DNA of 64,000 bases, from contig JAOAGT010000004.1 of the NCBI GenBank assembly GCA_026415615.1, positions 1 to 64,000 on the forward strand, read 5' to 3'. The notes under the pieces were generated by a model that saw only the letters and a list, made by a program, of their open reading frames with translations, was not told the origin of the DNA and searched no databases. Source of the DNA: Thermoleophilia bacterium. GTDB lineage: Bacteria > Actinomycetota > Thermoleophilia > RBG-16-64-13. Every line of letters starts with the position of its first letter. Position 1 is the first letter of the stretch. The translations under genes and the position numbers were made by a program. Of this stretch, positions 28,601 to 36,934 are shown in pieces.

Positions 28601-29343
28601 TCCATGTACTCTTGCACAATATCCGGGCAGGCTAAGTAGTAGGGGTTGACAGTCTCGCGACCTTGAAAATACACGTCTGGATTCTGACTGGTCCCCCTAA
28701 GAGTGGGCCGATCCGGCGTCATTGCCCTTTCCCGCACCGCCAAAACTAACTCCTCGTCGATCATGGCCCGCATAGTCTCGTCGTCAAGGAGCTCAATCTT
28801 CTGAACCTCGTGCGAGGTACGAAAACCGTCACAGAAGTGGATGAAGGGGACCCGAGCCTTGAGAGTGGCAGCGCTTCCAATTAGCGCCATGTCGTGCGCC
28901 TCTTGAACCGAACAAGAAGAGAGAAGCGCAAAACCGGTCTGCCGCACCGCCATAACGTCTTGGTGATCCCCAAATATGCTGAGAGCCTGCGCAGCGATAG
29001 ACCGCGCCGTCACATGCCAGCAAGTGGGAGTTAGCTCTCCAGCAATCTTGTACATATTTGGAATCATGAGGAGAAGCCCTTGGCTGGCAGTAAATGTAGT
29101 ACTAAGCGAGCCAGCCTGGAGGGCACCGTGCACGGCTGCAGCAGCTCCAGCCTCAGACTGCATCTCTACCACTATCGGCACAGTTCCCCACAGGTTTTTT
29201 CGACCAGCAGCACTCCAAGCGTCCGCCTGTTCGGCTATTGGACTCGAAGGGGTGATGGGATAGATCGCTATCACCTCGTTAACCTTGTGCGCCACGTGAG
29301 CGATAGCCTCGTTGCCATCCATCACAGCCATTCTCTTAGACAT
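25675..29343 (-). CDS. nifJ: Pyruvate:ferredoxin (flavodoxin) oxidoreductase, single-chain
   Basis: This large enzyme (1222 residues) converts pyruvate and CoA to acetyl-CoA, CO2 and reduced ferredoxin, and can run in reverse. All domains are fused in the usual order: an N-terminal domain with YPITPSSPIAEQAD near 29-42, the gamma-like domain, and a two-[4Fe-4S] ferredoxin insert (CLQCGKCSFHCP and CTGCGLCVEICP). The TPP-binding beta part follows, with CAGCGETPY, GDGWAYDIGFGGLDHVL and NTQVYSNTGGQ. ATG at 29343 has AAAGGAG upstream. It suggests anaerobic metabolism. Its place between pyrB and pyrC is unusual; 78 nt separate it from pyrB. Confidence 0.96.
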   Translation of the reverse strand: MSKRMAVMDGNEAIAHVAHKVNEVIAIYPITPSSPIAEQADAWSAAGRKNLWGTVPIVVEMQSEAGAAAAVHGALQAGSLSTTFTASQGLLLMIPNMYKIAGELTPTCWHVTARSIAAQALSIFGDHQDVMAVRQTGFALLSSCSVQEAHDMALIGSAATLKARVPFIHFCDGFRTSHEVQKIELLDDETMRAMIDEELVLAVRERAMTPDRPTLRGTSQNPDVYFQGRETVNPYYLACPDIVQEYMDRFATLTGRAYHLFDYVGAPDAERVIVLMGSGAETVHETVEYLTAQGEKVGVLKVRLFRPFSVRHFASALPSTVKRIAALDRTKEPGSAGEPLYLDVVNAVEEAGLDIEVIGGRYGLSSKEFTPAMVKAIFDELKKPTPKNHFTVGINDDVTFTSLDYDPSFTTEPENVYRALFFGLGSDGTVGANKNSIKIIGEQTDNYVQGYFVYDSKKAGVQTVSHLRFGPQPIRSTYLVNRAEFIACHAWVFLERYKILQAAVPGATFLINSPYPVEEVWDHLPLEIQQEIIDRKLKVYAINAYEVAKKVGIGGRINTIMQTCFFYLSNIIPFDQAVAAIKDAIKKTYEKRGDKVVQMNFEAVDQAIANLHEVKVPEVATGKPRPASLVPASAPEFVREVIAKIMAGEGDQLPVSKIPPDGVWPTHTTRWEKRNIALEVPVWEPELCLQCGKCSFHCPHAAIRTKVYDPVYLKDAPPTFKSIDARGREYAGKKWTVQVAVEDCTGCGLCVEICPGKDKSNPARKAINMAFQPPLRATERENYFFFLNIPDPDRTKVRINTVKGSQLLRPLFEYPGACAGCGETPYIKLLTQLFGDRLLIGNATGCSSIYGGNLPTTPYAQDDQGRGPTWNNSLFEDAAEFSLGLRLTVDKHTESARELVQELREAIGPERAEALLEARQDTEEEIAAQRSRVAELKSRLENLMATSSDPRYKRLLVLADYLVRKSVWAVGGDGWAYDIGFGGLDHVLSSQRNINLLVLNTQVYSNTGGQCSKATPMGSVALFAAGGKTIGKKDLGAMAMTYGNVYVAQVAMGYSDAQTLRAFLEAESYDGPSLIIAYSHCIAMGFDMAKGYEHQRMAVESGSWFVYRFDPRLAAQGKNPLQIDMKELSLPVSEFVLTENRYAMLQKAHPEAAQMLWEKAQRHVCTRWQILKQQAQIEYTPTCPFEPGVVDEEALAATGAKEVTGHSSGPNLPAGRSDEAQE

Positions 29344-29421
29344 AGTGCTCCTTTCTTAGTACTACACAACTGGCACGGGGCTGGCGCTTGTACCAAACAG
29401 AGCCGCTTGTAAGCCTGCTCT

Positions 29422-30342
29422 TCAAGCTAAAGCTTCCTCACCCAGTTCGCCAGCAAGGCATTGGTAGAGGATAGCCATACGCATCGCAAGGCCAGATTCA
29501 ACCTGGTGGAGAATCAAAGCGCGTTCGTCATCTACGAGATCGCCCGATAGCTCCACTCCCCGGTTAACTGGCCCAGGGTGCATTACTCTTTGTCCCGGTT
29601 TTAGCCGATATTGCGAGACTCCCCACACTCGACTGTACTCTCTGAGAGACGGTACGGGGGAAACTTTGCCCTTGGCTCTCTCAAGCTGCATGCGCAGCAA
29701 GTAGACAACGTCGACTTCTGAGAGAGCGTCCAAGTCCTCATATACTGGGACCCCCCAGTGCTCAATCCCCGGCGGCATCAGCGTACGCGGACCTACTAGA
29801 CGGACATCGATGCCCATCTTGCGGAAACCGAAAACGTTCGAGCGGGCCACCCGGCTGCGCAGCACATCTCCCACAATGGCCACTCTAAGACCTTCCAAGT
29901 TCCCAAAAACTCGGCGAAGACTGTACAGGTCCAGAAGACATTGAGTAGGATGCTCGCCACTCCCGTCCCCGGCGTTTATGACCGAGGCTCTTGTGTAGCG
30001 AGTAGCCATTCTGGCGGCCCCCACAAGAGGATGGCGCAACACAACCACATCCGGACGGTAGCTGTCCAGAGTGAGGATTGTGTCTTTGAAGCTTTCCCCC
30101 TTAACCACACTCGAGGAGGAACCCTTGATGTTGATCACATCGGCTGAAAGCCTTTTGCCCGCAAGCTCGAACGAAGTTTGCGTACGGGTAGAGGGCTCGA
30201 GAAAGACGTTTATGAGCGTGCGCCCGCGAAGACTGGGAACCTTCTTGATAGAGCGGCTCGAGATTTCCAAAAAGGAGTCAGAAAGCTCGAAAAGCCTCTG
30301 GATGTCCGAGTAGGACAGATCATCAATCGAAATAAGATGCAT
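29422..30342 (-). CDS. pyrB: Aspartate carbamoyltransferase catalytic subunit
   Basis: PyrB joins carbamoyl phosphate to aspartate, the committed step of pyrimidine synthesis. The protein of 306 residues shows the carbamoyl-phosphate loop EPSTRTQTSFE at about 49-59, SSVVKGESFKDT with the mobile-loop lysine, and GDGSGEHPTQCLLDLYSL near 130. No pyrI is present, so it should be a simple unregulated trimer controlled through expression. ATG 30342 is preferred; a TTG at 30351 directly abuts the AAAGGG of the PyrR element and leaves no room for ribosome binding. It is 77 nt after pyrR and has its own probable promoter there. Confidence 0.95.
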   Translation of the reverse strand: MHLISIDDLSYSDIQRLFELSDSFLEISSRSIKKVPSLRGRTLINVFLEPSTRTQTSFELAGKRLSADVINIKGSSSSVVKGESFKDTILTLDSYRPDVVVLRHPLVGAARMATRYTRASVINAGDGSGEHPTQCLLDLYSLRRVFGNLEGLRVAIVGDVLRSRVARSNVFGFRKMGIDVRLVGPRTLMPPGIEHWGVPVYEDLDALSEVDVVYLLRMQLERAKGKVSPVPSLREYSRVWGVSQYRLKPGQRVMHPGPVNRGVELSGDLVDDERALILHQVESGLAMRMAILYQCLAGELGEEALA

Positions 30343-30352
30343 AAGCTCCAAC

Positions 30353-30382
30353 CCTTTCGGCCTCGCAGGACACGATTAAAGG
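30353..30382 (-). promoter_or_regulatory. PyrR-binding RNA element in the pyrB leader
   Basis: The transcript reads CCTTTAATCG, GTCCTGCGAGGCC and GAAAGG, with CCUUU/AAAGG closing the stem and the GUCC-N-G-N-GAGGC loop characteristic of PyrR sites. It ends 10 nt before the pyrB ATG; the AAAGGG of the 3' arm is the best ribosome-binding site. It begins 10 nt after a candidate -10 box, so it would be at the very 5' end of the pyrB message. Confidence 0.88.
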
Positions 30383-30392
30383 TGAGCGTCAC

Positions 30393-30422
30393 ATTCTACA
30401 GAATCAACGGCCCCCTTGTCTA
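30393..30422 (-). promoter_or_regulatory. Candidate promoter for pyrB overlapping the pyrR stop codon
   Basis: TAGACA (5 of 6 to the -35 consensus; its TAG is the pyrR stop) is followed after 18 nt by TAGAAT (5 of 6 to the -10 consensus). Transcription would start about 7 nt downstream, just ahead of the PyrR element, giving pyrB a short leader in addition to any read-through from tkt-tal-pyrR. Confidence 0.62.
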
Positions 30423-30992
30423 CTCCTCTATGACCACCTCATCCACCCCGTCGCTTTCCTTTAGCCTCACGACCACGCGCTCGGTTCTACTTGTGGGAAC
30501 GTTCTTCCCCACAAAGTCAGGCCTAATCGGCAAGTCCCTATGACCTCGATCCACCAGGACCGCAAGCCTAACGGCGCGGGGCCTTCCATAGTCAAACAGG
30601 GCGTCAATGGCCGCCCGAATAGTACGCCCAGTATAAAGGACGTCGTCAACCAAGATCACTGTTTTGTCAGTGACATCAAAAGGAAGTCGCGTATCGTGAA
30701 CTTTGGGTTGGCCCTTTTGTCTGCCTAGACGGATGTCAATGTCATCCCGATAGAATGTGATGTCTACCGCGCCCGTCGGCGGCCGCACCCCGCAAAAAAC
30801 TTCCAGCAGCGAAGCCAGTCTTTCGGCTAGGTCAACTCCCCCGCGTTGGATGCCTACCAACACTATTCCAGATAGGTCAGGAACCTGCTCAGCAATCTCG
30901 TGAGCAACACGCGCGAGCGTGCGAGCAATCTGACCTTCGTCCATGATCACTTTACACTTGCCCATTTTCTCGCCGCCTGCCGGCCCTGCCAT
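30420..30992 (-). CDS. pyrR: PyrR, uracil-sensing pyrimidine operon regulator / uracil phosphoribosyltransferase
   Basis: PyrR is an RNA-binding protein that responds to UMP/UTP and often has uracil phosphoribosyltransferase activity. The PRPP-binding motif [13 protein letters not shown] is near the middle, preceded by [18 protein letters not shown] and followed by [23 protein letters not shown], all standard for the family. ATG at 30992 has GGAGG 7 nt upstream, giving 190 residues; ATG at 30965 would begin at the family's usual [11 protein letters not shown]. Its likely RNA targets are the elements at 7800, 25504 and 30353. No such element precedes pyrR itself, so this copy seems not to be autoregulated in the way reported for mycobacteria. 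Confidence 0.95.
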   Translation of the reverse strand: MAGPAGGEKMGKCKVIMDEGQIARTLARVAHEIAEQVPDLSGIVLVGIQRGGVDLAERLASLLEVFCGVRPPTGAVDITFYRDDIDIRLGRQKGQPKVHDTRLPFDVTDKTVILVDDVLYTGRTIRAAIDALFDYGRPRAVRLAVLVDRGHRDLPIRPDFVGKNVPTSRTERVVVRLKESDGVDEVVIEE

Positions 30993-31012
30993 CGAACCAC
31001 CTCCCTCCTTCT

Positions 31013-32203
31013 TCAAACGCCACCCAGCACTGCCGCCTTCTCCGCAACAGCTGCTTCTAGAGCAGCAGCCGAGGTCGCGAAAGCCTCCAAACCTTCGCGC
31101 TCCAACGTCGAGGCTAGCTCGTCCAGGTCTATTCCCAGATGGGAAATGGCCCGAAGCTGTGCTTCTGCCTTGTCTACTTCTGCTGTGATGGTCTCCATCG
31201 GACGCCCATGGTCTTTGAATGCAGCCACCGTCTGCGGGGGCAAGGTTGTGACTGTGTCGGGCCCTATGAGCTCCTGCACGTAGAGGATATCGCTGTAGGC
31301 AGGATTCTTGGTGCTTGTGCTGGCCCAGAGTAGTCGTTGCACGTTAGCTCCGCGCACACATAGCCGCTCCCATCGCGGCCCACAAAAGACTTCACGAAAA
31401 GCCTTGTAAGCCACCTTCGCTACTGCTACAGCTGTTTTGCCCAATAGAGCCGACAAAACTGCTCCCGACCCACTTCCGACGCTGCCGCCCAAGACATCAG
31501 CGAGCAGTGTCTCAGCCTTACTACCAGCCATTGCCTCAAGTTGCGAGTCCACCTTGGTGTCGATGCGGCTCACAAAGAAACTGGCAACACTGTGGACCTC
31601 GCGGGCCTGTGGAGCTGCCTCTGACGAGGAACCGTGCTCAAGCAGCAGCTCTAAACCGGAAATGTAAGCCTCTGCCACCTGTAGGTAGCGCGCCACCGAG
31701 AAAATGAGCGTGACGTTGACAGGACAGCCAAGAGCGGTGAGATCACGGACAGCTAGGACGCCCTCATCGGTGGCAGGCACTTTGATCATGACATTGGGCC
31801 GCCCCACAGACTCCCTTAGGCGCAGGGCCTCCTCCACTGTTCTTGCCCGATCGTGAGCCCACCGCGGGGAAATCTCAAGACTCACCCACCCGTCACGGGT
31901 GCGAGTTTGCTCAAATACCGGCCAAAGAATATCGGCAGCAAGACGCACATCCTCAACCATAAGAGCCTCGACAATTTGCTCAGCCGTAAGCCCCTGGGCA
32001 GCTAAGCGTCTTATGCTTTCGTCATAGCTGCTACTTGTTGAAATGGCCGCGTAGAAGATCGTCGGATTGGACGTGACTCCGCTTATCCCATCTTCCTCGA
32101 CAAGCTGCCTCAACTTGCCCGAGGTAAGCAAGTCTCGGCCAATGCTGTCGTACCAGACACTTTGACCGAACTCGGCCAAAGCCGCCAGCGGGCTATTCTT
32201 CAT
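31013..32203 (-). CDS. tal: Transaldolase
   Basis: Transaldolase moves a dihydroxyacetone unit between sugar phosphates in the non-oxidative pentose phosphate pathway. At 396 residues it is the long type found in actinobacteria and cyanobacteria. The N-terminal [13 protein letters not shown] at 42-54 and the Schiff-base lysine Lys141 in [12 protein letters not shown] are visible, followed by [20 protein letters not shown] and [14 protein letters not shown]. It overlaps tkt by 11 nt and has AAAGGGG in front of its ATG inside the end of tkt. pyrR follows after 20 nt, so tkt-tal-pyrR is probably one unit that ties pentose supply to pyrimidine synthesis. Confidence 0.95.
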   Translation of the reverse strand: MKNSPLAALAEFGQSVWYDSIGRDLLTSGKLRQLVEEDGISGVTSNPTIFYAAISTSSSYDESIRRLAAQGLTAEQIVEALMVEDVRLAADILWPVFEQTRTRDGWVSLEISPRWAHDRARTVEEALRLRESVGRPNVMIKVPATDEGVLAVRDLTALGCPVNVTLIFSVARYLQVAEAYISGLELLLEHGSSSEAAPQAREVHSVASFFVSRIDTKVDSQLEAMAGSKAETLLADVLGGSVGSGSGAVLSALLGKTAVAVAKVAYKAFREVFCGPRWERLCVRGANVQRLLWASTSTKNPAYSDILYVQELIGPDTVTTLPPQTVAAFKDHGRPMETITAEVDKAEAQLRAISHLGIDLDELASTLEREGLEAFATSAAALEAAVAEKAAVLGGV

Positions 32204-34244
32204 GCGATCCCCTTTGAGTGAGAAGTCGCCAAGCTTCCTCGGCCACCCGCTCAGGAGTCAGTCCAAACTTCTCATAGAGAACTTCGGCCGGTGCCGAGGC
32301 CCCAAAATGATCGATTCCCACAGCCACGCCTTCGTCCCCAACGTACTTACACCACCCAAACGTAGCTGCAGCTTCCACCGCCACCCGGGCTTTGACTTTG
32401 CTCGGAAGAACAGACTCACGGTAGGCCGGCTCTTGAGCCTCAAACAACTCCCAACTCGGCATGGAAACCACGCGAACTGCGACTCCTTTAGCATCCAGCT
32501 GCTGGGCTGCAGCCAAGGCAATGTGCACCTCTGAGCCCGTGCCGATTAGTATTACCTCCGGTGGCCGGCCCCCGAAGTCCTTTAGCACATAAGCTCCTCT
32601 CCTTAGATTCTCGGGCGGCGCCAGCTGGGTTCTGTCAAGAACCGGCAGATTCTGCCGCGTAAGGACGAGCGCGGTTGGCCCGTTCCTACGCTCTAAAGCC
32701 ACTTCCCACGCCACTACAGTCTCGTTTGCGTCACTAGGACGTAAGACCAGCAGCCCAGGCATCGCGCGTAGGGCTGGCAGATGTTCAATCGGTTGGTGTG
32801 TGGGGCCATCCTCCCCAAGACCGATACTGTCATGGGTGAGCACATAGACCACGGGCAGATGAGACATCGCCGCCAGGCGGATAGCCGGTCTCATGTAATC
32901 GGTGAATACAAAGAAAGTGCCCCCAAAGACAAACAGACCGCCGTGGAGAGCCATGCCGTTAAGTATGTTCCCCATCGCATGCTCCCGCACCCCAAAGCGT
33001 AGATTGCGCCCTGTGCGTTGGTCGGCTTGGAAATCCCCCTGACCGTTTAAATAAGTATTGTTCGACGGAGCAAGATCGGCCGACCCTCCTAATAGGGTGG
33101 GCAGGAGAGGCGCAAGTGCATTTAGAACCTTGCCCGATGCCGACCGGGTCGCTACCTTCTGTCCCGCATCAAACTGGGGCAATTTATCTTTCCAGCCAGC
33201 TGGCAGGCGCCCCTCCCAGGCAGCCTCCCACTCAGCCGCTAGCTCGGGAAAGTCCCGTCGGTAGGCCGCCCAAGTCTCCTGCCAAAGCTGTCGCTTGGCC
33301 ATCCCTTGGGCAGCTACACTTTCGTAGAATTTCTTCACTCTGGTTGGCACGGCGAAGGTGAGATTGGCCGGCCACCCTAGCGCCTCTTTGGTTCTCCTTA
33401 CCTCGTCCTCCCCCAGAGGAGCGCCGTGACACTCCGAAGTCCCCGCTTTATTTGGGCTCCCGTAGCCAATCGTGGTCCTCACCCTGATTAGGCTAGGCCG
33501 GTCTGTCTCCTCTCGAGCGGCCGCTATAGCCCGGTCGATGGCCTCTAAGTCATTCCCATCAGGAACAGTGAGAACTTGCCAGCCATATGCAGTAAACCGC
33601 TCGGTTACGTCCTCGGTGAAGGTGAGCGAAGTGCAGCCCTCAATGGTTATGCCGTTATCGTCGTAAAGATAGATGAGCTTCCCCAAGCGCAGGTGACCTG
33701 CGAGCGAAGCCGCCTCCGCCGACACCCCTTCCATAAGATCGCCATCTGTAACAATTCCGTACGTGAAATGGTCCACCAGTGTGTATCCCGGACGGTTGAA
33801 GTACGCGGCCAAGAAGGCCTCGGCAATAGCCATTCCAACGCCAGTGGCAAAACCGGCCCCCAGTGGGCCCGTTGTGGTTTCTACACCGGGGGTAAGACCG
33901 TACTCAGGATGACCCGGCGTGCGGCTGCCCCATTGCCGGAAAGCTTCTAATTCCTCGATACGGAGCCCATAGCCCGCCAGGTGGAGCAGTGCGTAGAGCA
34001 ACATGGACCCGTGTCCCCCGCTTAACACAAATCGGTCTCGGTCTGGCCATGTCGGGTCGGTTGAATCGAACTTGAGGTGGCGCGTCCAAAGCACATGCGC
34101 CATAGGCGCAGCACCCAGCGGCATTCCCGGGTGACCGGAGTTGGCTCTTTGCACTGCGTCAATCGCTAAAGTCCGGATCGTATTTACCGCCAGGGTGTCT
34201 AGATCGAAGCTCTCGGCCAAACTCTCGGGGAACACGTCCGCCAT
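32193..34244 (-). CDS. tkt: Transketolase
   Basis: Transketolase transfers two-carbon units using thiamine diphosphate. The 683-residue single-chain protein has the usual three domains: [21 protein letters not shown] at the N terminus, the TPP/metal motif [20 protein letters not shown], then the pyrimidine-binding domain with [21 protein letters not shown] and [22 protein letters not shown] at 34244 has AAGGAGG 7 nt upstream. No oxidative pentose phosphate genes are seen in the window. It starts 42 nt after the HAD phosphatase gene and overlaps tal. Confidence 0.96.
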   Translation of the reverse strand: MADVFPESLAESFDLDTLAVNTIRTLAIDAVQRANSGHPGMPLGAAPMAHVLWTRHLKFDSTDPTWPDRDRFVLSGGHGSMLLYALLHLAGYGLRIEELEAFRQWGSRTPGHPEYGLTPGVETTTGPLGAGFATGVGMAIAEAFLAAYFNRPGYTLVDHFTYGIVTDGDLMEGVSAEAASLAGHLRLGKLIYLYDDNGITIEGCTSLTFTEDVTERFTAYGWQVLTVPDGNDLEAIDRAIAAAREETDRPSLIRVRTTIGYGSPNKAGTSECHGAPLGEDEVRRTKEALGWPANLTFAVPTRVKKFYESVAAQGMAKRQLWQETWAAYRRDFPELAAEWEAAWEGRLPAGWKDKLPQFDAGQKVATRSASGKVLNALAPLLPTLLGGSADLAPSNNTYLNGQGDFQADQRTGRNLRFGVREHAMGNILNGMALHGGLFVFGGTFFVFTDYMRPAIRLAAMSHLPVVYVLTHDSIGLGEDGPTHQPIEHLPALRAMPGLLVLRPSDANETVVAWEVALERRNGPTALVLTRQNLPVLDRTQLAPPENLRRGAYVLKDFGGRPPEVILIGTGSEVHIALAAAQQLDAKGVAVRVVSMPSWELFEAQEPAYRESVLPSKVKARVAVEAAATFGWCKYVGDEGVAVGIDHFGASAPAEVLYEKFGLTPERVAEEAWRLLTQRGSHEE

Positions 34245-34286
34245 CTACTTGCCTCCTTGAGAAACCTGCTGAGAAAACCGTGAGGA

Positions 34287-34970
34287 TTACATCATTACCG
34301 GCCAGCCCTTTTCCTTCGCCACTCGCAACAAGGCGGGGCGCGGATTTACCGCCACCGGGTGACCAACTAATTTGAGAAGAGGAATGTCAGTCTCGTGGTC
34401 GGCATACGCCCAAGCGTCCTCCGGACGTACGCCCCAGCGATCAAGAAACGCTTGAGCCGCCTTGGCTTTTTCCTCGCCTGAAGGCACAGGGCCGTCAAAT
34501 CGGCCGGTGTAGCGACCATCACGCACCTCGGGCAACGTGCAGGCAAAATCCTCCACCCCCAAACGAGCGCAGAATACCTTTACCACCGGCTCAAGAGCAG
34601 CAGAGATAACGGCTACGTGGTGGCCGGCCGCCTTGTGCTGGCTGAGCGCAGCACACGCCTTGTCATCCACGCGGGGAAGCAACCACTCATCTACAAACTT
34701 GCTTGCCGCTGCGTCAACCTGCTCGACTGAGAGCCCGGCAAAGACCCTCGCCCCCTTTTCCCTAGCCGCCTCGCTAAGCCTGAGAATCCCTAACTTGTAA
34801 CCGAGAAACCAAAGGGCCGTTCCCACCACGAACCCTAAGCTAAGAAGTCCCTCCCCATGAAGGAACTTGACCAAGAGAGCTGTGGTTTGTCCAGTCACGA
34901 GGGTGCCGTCCAAGTCAAAAAATGCAGCTTTCTGCCCAGAGCCGTGACTGGCGGAAGACGAAGCGGGCAC
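34287..34970 (-). CDS. HAD-superfamily phosphatase, subfamily IB (SerB/PSPase-like)
   Basis: A 227-residue haloacid-dehalogenase phosphatase. Motif I is FFDLDGTLVTG with Asp19 and Asp21, motif II the Ser in VISAAL, and motif III lies around EDAWAYADHETDIPLLKLVGHPVAVNPRPAL. The pattern with a hydrophobic helical cap (LSLGFVVGTALWFLGYKLGILRL) fits the HAD-IB family of hydrolases that includes phosphoserine phosphatase-like and lipid-phosphate enzymes. The substrate is not known; a housekeeping SerB role is possible but not shown. A GTG start at 34970 is supported by GAGAGG a few bases upstream. It lies between the rluD-type gene and tkt. Confidence 0.85.
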   Translation of the reverse strand: MPASSSASHGSGQKAAFFDLDGTLVTGQTTALLVKFLHGEGLLSLGFVVGTALWFLGYKLGILRLSEAAREKGARVFAGLSVEQVDAAASKFVDEWLLPRVDDKACAALSQHKAAGHHVAVISAALEPVVKVFCARLGVEDFACTLPEVRDGRYTGRFDGPVPSGEEKAKAAQAFLDRWGVRPEDAWAYADHETDIPLLKLVGHPVAVNPRPALLRVAKEKGWPVMM

Positions 34971-35072
34971 TACACCTCTCCCCGTTTCTGATTGTCGTAT
35001 CCTCTAGCCGACGCCTTCGAGTCTAACATTAGCAAACCGCAAGTTCTTAACGCTCACCTTTCGCCAATCATC

Positions 35073-35993
35073 CTAGCGGGGAGAGCTCATGCCTGCCCGC
35101 AGTTTGTCCAGAACCGTCACAAGGTCCGCCGGCAGGGGTGAGACAAGCTCGACCGACTGTCCAGTCACAGGGTGAACAAAGCTCAGACGATGGCTGTGAA
35201 GAAACTGCCGCTCCAGCCCCAGAGGGTTGCGACGTGCGTACACCGGGTCGCCAGCCACCGGATGGCCGATGGCCAGAAAATGCACCCTAATCTGATGCGT
35301 ACGGCCGGTTTCCAGACGGGCCTCCAAGAGAGTGAACTCCCCCAGCCGTTCAAGAACCAAAAAGTGTGTCCGGGCCTCACGAGGAGCAACCCCTCCTACG
35401 GTCATTACCTTTCGCCTCACTGGATCGCGGCCAATGGGAGCCTCGATAGTCCCTGCATGTCCAGCAAATTGTCCATGCACCAAGGCCAGGTACCGCCGGT
35501 CAATCTCTCGATGCCGAATCATTGTCGACAGCCGCCGGTGAATTTCTGGTGATTTCGCAGCCACGATAAGGCCAGAGGTATCCTTGTCCAGCCGATGGAC
35601 AATTCCCGGACGGAAGGCCTCCCCGCCCGCCACTCCATGGTTTAACAAGGCATGCACGAGCGTGCCACTGGAATGACCGGGCGAAGGGTGCACAGGCATC
35701 CCCGCTGGCTTGTCTGCCACAAGAAGCCACTCGTCTTCATAGACGATGGGTACTGTTCCGCATTCTGAGGCTGGCTGGAGCAAGGGCACCCTATCAGGCA
35801 GCGATACGCAAATCCTGTCGCCTGAGGTAACAAGATAGCTCTTGGGGCGCCGCGTCTCGTTCACGGTAACTGCACCCGAGGCTATCAGCAGGGCTGCCTG
35901 CGAGCGGCTCCCTATCTCGGGAAGGCGGCCCAAGAACGCATCGAGTCTAAGCCCAGCGTCTCTTTCGGACACTGTGACCCAAAGCTCACCCAT
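35073..35993 (-). CDS. RluA/RluD-family pseudouridine synthase
   Basis: The enzyme converts uridine to pseudouridine in RNA, probably large-subunit rRNA. An S4 RNA-binding domain covers about residues 12-70, and the catalytic domain carries GIVHRLDKDTSGL with the catalytic Asp136, then RYLALVHG and ETGRTHQIRVHFLAIGHPVAGDPVY. The 306-residue length and the position after lspA match the RluD-type gene common to Gram-positive bacteria (lspA-rluD pair). It overlaps the lspA end by 8 nt. The exact rRNA site cannot be read from sequence, so no specific symbol is given. Confidence 0.93.
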   Translation of the reverse strand: MGELWVTVSERDAGLRLDAFLGRLPEIGSRSQAALLIASGAVTVNETRRPKSYLVTSGDRICVSLPDRVPLLQPASECGTVPIVYEDEWLLVADKPAGMPVHPSPGHSSGTLVHALLNHGVAGGEAFRPGIVHRLDKDTSGLIVAAKSPEIHRRLSTMIRHREIDRRYLALVHGQFAGHAGTIEAPIGRDPVRRKVMTVGGVAPREARTHFLVLERLGEFTLLEARLETGRTHQIRVHFLAIGHPVAGDPVYARRNPLGLERQFLHSHRLSFVHPVTGQSVELVSPLPADLVTVLDKLRAGMSSPR

Positions 35994-36549
35994 GAGGCTC
36001 CGCGTCAGAGTTAACTTGCGACTTGCGGCCTACCCTCCACGAGCGGGCAAACTGAACCACAATGCCGAGGAAAATAACGGCTATTCCCGCATCAACAAAC
36101 ACATCTGCCAAGTTGAAATTGGGCCAGTGTGGAAACTTGAGAAAGTCGGTAACATGACCGTCGCCGGAAAGACGCTGTACCAGGTTGCCAAGACTCCCGC
36201 CCAAAACCGCCCCCCCAGCGACCCCCGCTAGCACGCGACGCTTTTCGAGAAAAACATACGCGCACACGATGAGTATAGCCACAATCGTAGCTCCGGCTAT
36301 GAACGCCGTTTTTCCCCCCAGGAGGCCGAACGCCATGCCGCTATTACGCGTTCTTTCAAGATATAGAAAGGGCAGGATCTCCCGCATCTCCCCAAGTGCC
36401 AGCTCTCGCTCCGCCCAGCGCTTGGTCCAGAGATCTAGGCTTAGCGTAGCCGCCAGTGACACGATGAGCAGCAGCCACTTGAGGCCGGCAGATCTAAGCA
36501 AGGCGCCGAGGTTCTGTGGAGTTGGTGCCACTCGCTTTTTCCTTGCCAC
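35986..36549 (-). CDS. lspA: Lipoprotein signal peptidase (signal peptidase II)
   Basis: LspA cleaves signal peptides from diacylglyceryl-prolipoproteins in the cytoplasmic membrane. The 187-residue protein has four hydrophobic segments, the LDLWTKRWAE block after the first, RTRNSGMAFGLLGGK in the middle, and the catalytic aspartates in HVTDFLKF and FNLADVFVDAG. The usual N-L-x-D-R motif reads NLVQR here, so a conserved but non-catalytic Asp is Gln. The C-terminal tail is basic and somewhat long. GTG at 36549 follows GGGGAG. It sits 15 nt after the DksA-like gene and overlaps the pseudouridine synthase gene by 8 nt. Confidence 0.93.
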   Translation of the reverse strand: MARKKRVAPTPQNLGALLRSAGLKWLLLIVSLAATLSLDLWTKRWAERELALGEMREILPFLYLERTRNSGMAFGLLGGKTAFIAGATIVAILIVCAYVFLEKRRVLAGVAGGAVLGGSLGNLVQRLSGDGHVTDFLKFPHWPNFNLADVFVDAGIAVIFLGIVVQFARSWRVGRKSQVNSDAEPHG

Positions 36550-36564
36550 TCTGCTCCCCTTCTA

Positions 36565-36930
36565 TCATCGGGTTCGCTCCTCCAGGCGCTTACACCTCAG
36601 GCAAAGAGTAGCGAAAGGCACCGCCTCAAGACGCTCTTCGGGAATTGGTTCTCCACACTTGTCGCACAAACCATAGGTACCCTCTTCAAGCTTCTCCAGG
36701 GCGCGCCGGATGCGGGCAAGAGTTGCTCGCGCATTTCCTTGAAGTGTAAGGTCAATCTCCCGGTCGAGCGTCGCCGTGGCCATCTCTGCCATATGCTGAT
36801 CGTACGGACCTTCGTCGGAGTAGCTGTCAAGAGCCTTGGCCAGGTCGGCATCTAAGTCCGCCAGTTCTTGCACAAGACGATCCCGCTCGCTCTGCAGGCG
36901 CCGCCGAATCATATCAAGGTCGATACCCAC
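36565..36930 (-). CDS. DksA/TraR-family zinc-finger protein
   Basis: A 121-residue protein with an N-terminal coiled-coil stretch (RRRLQSERDRLVQELADLDADL) and a C-terminal four-cysteine zinc finger (CDKCGEPIP...CLRCK), the design of DksA/TraR proteins that act through the RNA polymerase secondary channel. The coiled-coil tip, which in DksA carries two Asp residues, includes DEGPYDQH here. Small proteins like this between yggU/divIVA and lspA are common in Gram-positive and actinobacterial genomes, and their role is poorly defined. The start is set at GTG 36930, 4 nt after the yggU stop, with GGGGGA about 9 nt upstream; ATG 36912 is an alternative. Confidence 0.82.
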   Translation of the reverse strand: MGIDLDMIRRRLQSERDRLVQELADLDADLAKALDSYSDEGPYDQHMAEMATATLDREIDLTLQGNARATLARIRRALEKLEEGTYGLCDKCGEPIPEERLEAVPFATLCLRCKRLEERTR

Positions 36931-36934
36931 GTCA

